In this document: positions 5,639 to 7,644 of the stretch, piece after piece
Numbering within the stretch: position 1 is the stretch's first letter
How the letters are laid out: the number at the start of each line of letters is the position of its first letter
Source of the DNA: Pasteurellaceae bacterium
Lineage (GTDB): Bacteria > Pseudomonadota > Gammaproteobacteria > Enterobacterales > Pasteurellaceae
Reading direction: 5' to 3'
DNA length: 7,644 bases
NCBI GenBank assembly: GCA_900756875.1
Contig: CAAELW010000133.1
Coordinates: 1-7,644, forward strand
The notes under the pieces: generated by a model
The model's database searches: none
The model's input: the letters and a program-made list of their open reading frames with translations, nothing else
Told to the model about the DNA's origin: nothing
Translations under genes and position numbers: made by a program

Positions 5639-6292
5639 TTAAGCAAAAAGCGGTTCAAGAAAACGCCATTGCTGTTCAAAACTTTGATTTGCGCCTAAAC
5701 GGAAGTTTGTGCGGACATAACGCATAAACTGGCCTTCACAAAGGGTCACTAAATGCCCCGCAATAATGCGTTCATCAACATTAAAACCGCGCCCTTCGCG
5801 TAATTTGCGCATTTGTAAAATATTCACAAATTGCATTTCAAGACGATCGAAAAATTGCGCGACACGAGCCTGTAAAAGTGGCTCTTCAAACATCAAGGCA
5901 TGTCCGGTCAAAATACGTGTTAAACCTGGGTTTTTACGCGCAAAGTCGAGGATCATCTGCATAATGTCACGCACGCGGTTCATCGTATTGGTTTCATTAC
6001 GAATTGATGTGGTGATACGGCTAAATAAATTCGCTTCGATATTATCGATTAACGCTTCAAACATTTTGGTTTTACTTGGGAAGTAACGATAAAGAGCCGC
6101 TTCTGACACCCCGACTTCTTCCGCTAAACGTGCTGTTGTCATACGCTCCATTCCCCGTTCAGAATGCAGCATATGGGTAAGCACCGTCAACACTTGTTGC
6201 CGACGTTCTTTTACCGTACGTTTTTCGATTTTTGGCGGTTTGATTTCTGCCGCAATCTCATCAACTTCTACGAGAGATAATTGTTCTACCAT
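5639..6292 (-). CDS. slmA: Nucleoid occlusion factor SlmA (TetR family)
   Basis: SlmA binds specific chromosomal sites and blocks FtsZ ring assembly over the nucleoid. The 217-residue product has a TetR-type helix-turn-helix with [20 protein letters not shown] (52-71) then [12 protein letters not shown], and the SlmA-specific core [17 protein letters not shown] (121-137), with [11 protein letters not shown] (184-194) near the C-terminus. It is longer than E. coli SlmA (198) through an N-terminal extension of about 20 residues rich in Glu and Lys. The ATG at 6292 is 3 bases after the dut stop, with AGGT in the end of dut, implying coupled translation. The older name is ttk. I found no SlmA-type binding palindrome in the window. 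Confidence 0.94.
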   Translation of the reverse strand: MVEQLSLVEVDEIAAEIKPPKIEKRTVKERRQQVLTVLTHMLHSERGMERMTTARLAEEVGVSEAALYRYFPSKTKMFEALIDNIEANLFSRITTSIRNETNTMNRVRDIMQMILDFARKNPGLTRILTGHALMFEEPLLQARVAQFFDRLEMQFVNILQMRKLREGRGFNVDERIIAGHLVTLCEGQFMRYVRTNFRLGANQSFEQQWRFLEPLFA

Positions 6293-6295
6293 AGT

Positions 6296-6751
6296 TTATT
6301 TTTTACCTGAATGACCAAAACCGCCCTCACCACGTTCAGTTTCGGTAAATTCGCTGACAATATTGAATTCCGCTTGTACGACTGGCACAAAGACTAATTG
6401 TGCAATACGATCACCAACTTCAATTTTGAACGGTTCATGACCACGATTCCATACAGACACCATTAATGGACCTTGATAATCTGAATCAATTAAGCCCACT
6501 AAGTTACCTAATACGATACCGTGTTTATGACCTAAACCCGAACGCGGCAGAATCACTGCTGCAAGGTTCGGATCGGCAATATAAATTGAAAGGCCTGTTG
6601 GAATAAGTTTAGTTTCGCCTGGTTGAATTTCAACGCCTTCTTCAAGCAATGCACGTAAATCCAAACCAGCTGAACCTTCGGTTGCATAGGTTGGTAAAGG
6701 AAATTCGTTGCCAATACGGCTATCTAAAATTTTTACATCAATTTTTTTCAT
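6296..6751 (-). CDS. dut: Deoxyuridine 5'-triphosphate nucleotidohydrolase (dUTPase)
   Basis: This enzyme hydrolyses dUTP to dUMP and pyrophosphate, keeping uracil out of DNA and feeding dTMP synthesis; the family is a cytoplasmic trimer. The 151-residue sequence carries all five dUTPase motifs: AGLDLRA (28-34), PRSG (69-72), GLIDSDYQG (86-94, Asp89), GDRIAQL (113-119) and [11 protein letters not shown] (140-150). It is full length compared with E. coli Dut. The ATG at 6751 follows AAAGGA with 9 bases spacing. It stands 73 bases after coaBC, a gap holding one uptake signal, and directly precedes slmA. Confidence 0.97.
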   Translation of the reverse strand: MKKIDVKILDSRIGNEFPLPTYATEGSAGLDLRALLEEGVEIQPGETKLIPTGLSIYIADPNLAAVILPRSGLGHKHGIVLGNLVGLIDSDYQGPLMVSVWNRGHEPFKIEVGDRIAQLVFVPVVQAEFNIVSEFTETERGEGGFGHSGKK

Positions 6752-6786
6752 GCTTATTTATCCTTTAAAAGAAATCTGTCATACAA

Positions 6787-6795
6787 AAGTGCGGT
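6787..6795 (+). repeat. DNA uptake signal sequence (USS), perfect core, intergenic
   Basis: AAGTGCGGT between coaBC and dut. The following A/T-rich tracts (ACAAAAT and later AAATTTT) fit the extended Haemophilus motif well. No hairpin with a second copy is formed, so it is not a USS-pair terminator. Confidence 0.92.
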
Positions 6796-6824
6796 CACAA
6801 AATCTAACAAATTTTGAGCCTATT

Positions 6825-7644
6825 TTATTTGTGATAATGCTCAACAATTTCAGTGACCAACACTTCTGCCAATTTATTTTTATCAGCTAACGGCAACGCT
6901 TTTTCGCCTGTTTTCCAAAAGATCTGCAAGGCATTTTGATCTTGTCCGAATACTTGCCCACCCGATACATCATTCGCACAAATCATATCTAAATTTTTGC
7001 GTTGAAGTTTGCTCTTCGCATACTCAGCGACATCTTGCGTTTCAGCTGCAAAGCCCACAACAAATGGACGATCTTTTTCTAAACTTGCCACACTCGCGAT
7101 AATGTCTGGATTTTTCACCAATTTAAGAGAAAGCTCATCGTTATCATTGGTTTTCTTAATTTTTTGATCAGCAACGTCCGCTACTCGATAATCAGCCACA
7201 GCGGCACAGCCAATAAAGATGCGATTTTTGACCGCACTTTCAAGGGAAGCTTGCCACATTTCATGGGCGGTTGTCACATCAATACGATGAACATTTTTCG
7301 GGGTAGCCAGATTAACAGGCCCTGCAATTAAGGTGACATTTGCCCCACGTTTTGCAAAGGCCTCGGCAATTGCAAAGCCCATTTTACCTGAGCTGTGATT
7401 AGAAATATAACGAACCGGATCGATAGCTTCACGCGTCGGACCTGCCGTAATGGTAACACTTAAATCAGCTAAATCTTGTTGAAAGGTAAACAGTGATTGA
7501 AGCGACGCAAAAATTTCAGCGGGCTCGGACATTCTGCCTGCGCCCACATCACCACAAGCTTGAAAGCCACTATTTGGTCCAACAAAATGAATGCCTCGCG
7601 CAGAAAGGGCGGTCAAATTTTGTTGTGTTATCGCCTGACGGTAC
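6825..7644 (-). CDS. coaBC: Bifunctional phosphopantothenoylcysteine decarboxylase/synthetase CoaBC (5'-partial)
   Basis: CoaBC carries out two steps of coenzyme A synthesis: CTP-dependent joining of 4'-phosphopantothenate to cysteine (CoaB) and FMN-dependent decarboxylation (CoaC). The frame stays open to the right edge, so the true start is outside; an internal TTG at 7616 is not a start. The 272 visible residues cover the end of CoaC, including the active-site-lid Cys of [13 protein letters not shown] (codon 7556-7554), and all of Coa[21 protein letters not shown] (nucleotide loop with the conserved Asn), [36 protein letters not shown] and CANDVSGG. About 130 N-terminal residues with the FMN site are missing, compared with the usual length of about 400. 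It leads the visible minus-strand block; dfp is an older symbol. Confidence 0.95.
   Translation of the reverse strand, partial: YRQAITQQNLTALSARGIHFVGPNSGFQACGDVGAGRMSEPAEIFASLQSLFTFQQDLADLSVTITAGPTREAIDPVRYISNHSSGKMGFAIAEAFAKRGANVTLIAGPVNLATPKNVHRIDVTTAHEMWQASLESAVKNRIFIGCAAVADYRVADVADQKIKKTNDNDELSLKLVKNPDIIASVASLEKDRPFVVGFAAETQDVAEYAKSKLQRKNLDMICANDVSGGQVFGQDQNALQIFWKTGEKALPLADKNKLAEVLVTEIVEHYHK
7231..7239 (-). repeat. DNA uptake signal sequence (USS), perfect core
   Basis: ACCGCACTT on the plus strand inside coaBC. In the gene's frame it encodes Ser-Ala-Val in LESAVKN, and an A-rich run follows on the USS strand. Confidence 0.9.

Noticed and set aside
6828..6846. CRP-like sequence TGTGATAATGCTCAAC at the end of coaBC
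   Set aside because: Only the first half-site matches; the second (TCAAC) is poor, and the match falls in coding sequence with no promoter boxes nearby.

Overview
The window looks like a chromosomal segment from a Pasteurellaceae bacterium, most likely a Haemophilus (H. parainfluenzae-like is my best guess, from gene content and not from any search). The evidence is six perfect copies of the 9-base Haemophilus DNA uptake signal (AAGTGCGGT or its complement), an AT-rich composition, and the gene order coaBC-dut-slmA-yheU-crp, which I recall as the HI0953-HI0957 order of H. influenzae.

Layout. (1) Bases 1-2511, minus strand: an amino-sugar catabolic operon reading nanE (ManNAc-6-P epimerase), nanK (ManNAc kinase), nanR/siaR (RpiR-type regulator), then a further gene of which only the start codon lies in the window. 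Gaps are -8 to +11 bases, so this is one transcript. (2) Bases 2512-2738: a compact divergent control region with a CRP-like site, two related palindromes and promoter-like boxes for both directions. (3) Bases 2739-4205, plus strand: a NagE-type PTS permease (IIC-IIB, without IIA) followed by a terminator. In H. influenzae, as I recall, the sialic acid TRAP transporter siaPQM occupies this position. (4) Bases 4206-4713: a gene-poor gap between two convergent units, holding two terminators, one uptake signal, a roughly 200-base stretch with nested complementary arms, and a possible 3' remnant of an unrecognised gene. (5) Bases 4714-7644, minus strand: a tightly packed housekeeping block, coaBC (cut by the right edge), dut, slmA, yheU, crp.

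How they work together: NanK makes ManNAc-6-P, NanE turns it into GlcNAc-6-P, and the NagE-type permease delivers GlcNAc-6-P directly from external GlcNAc. Both routes therefore meet at GlcNAc-6-P, which NagA and NagB (not in the window) would process. NanR and cAMP-CRP probably control both directions from the shared intergenic region. The right-hand block serves coenzyme A synthesis, dUTP removal, division-site control and catabolite regulation.

I see no clear new biological system. The least explained part is the 4282-4680 gap; the divergent operator layout is the most testable observation.
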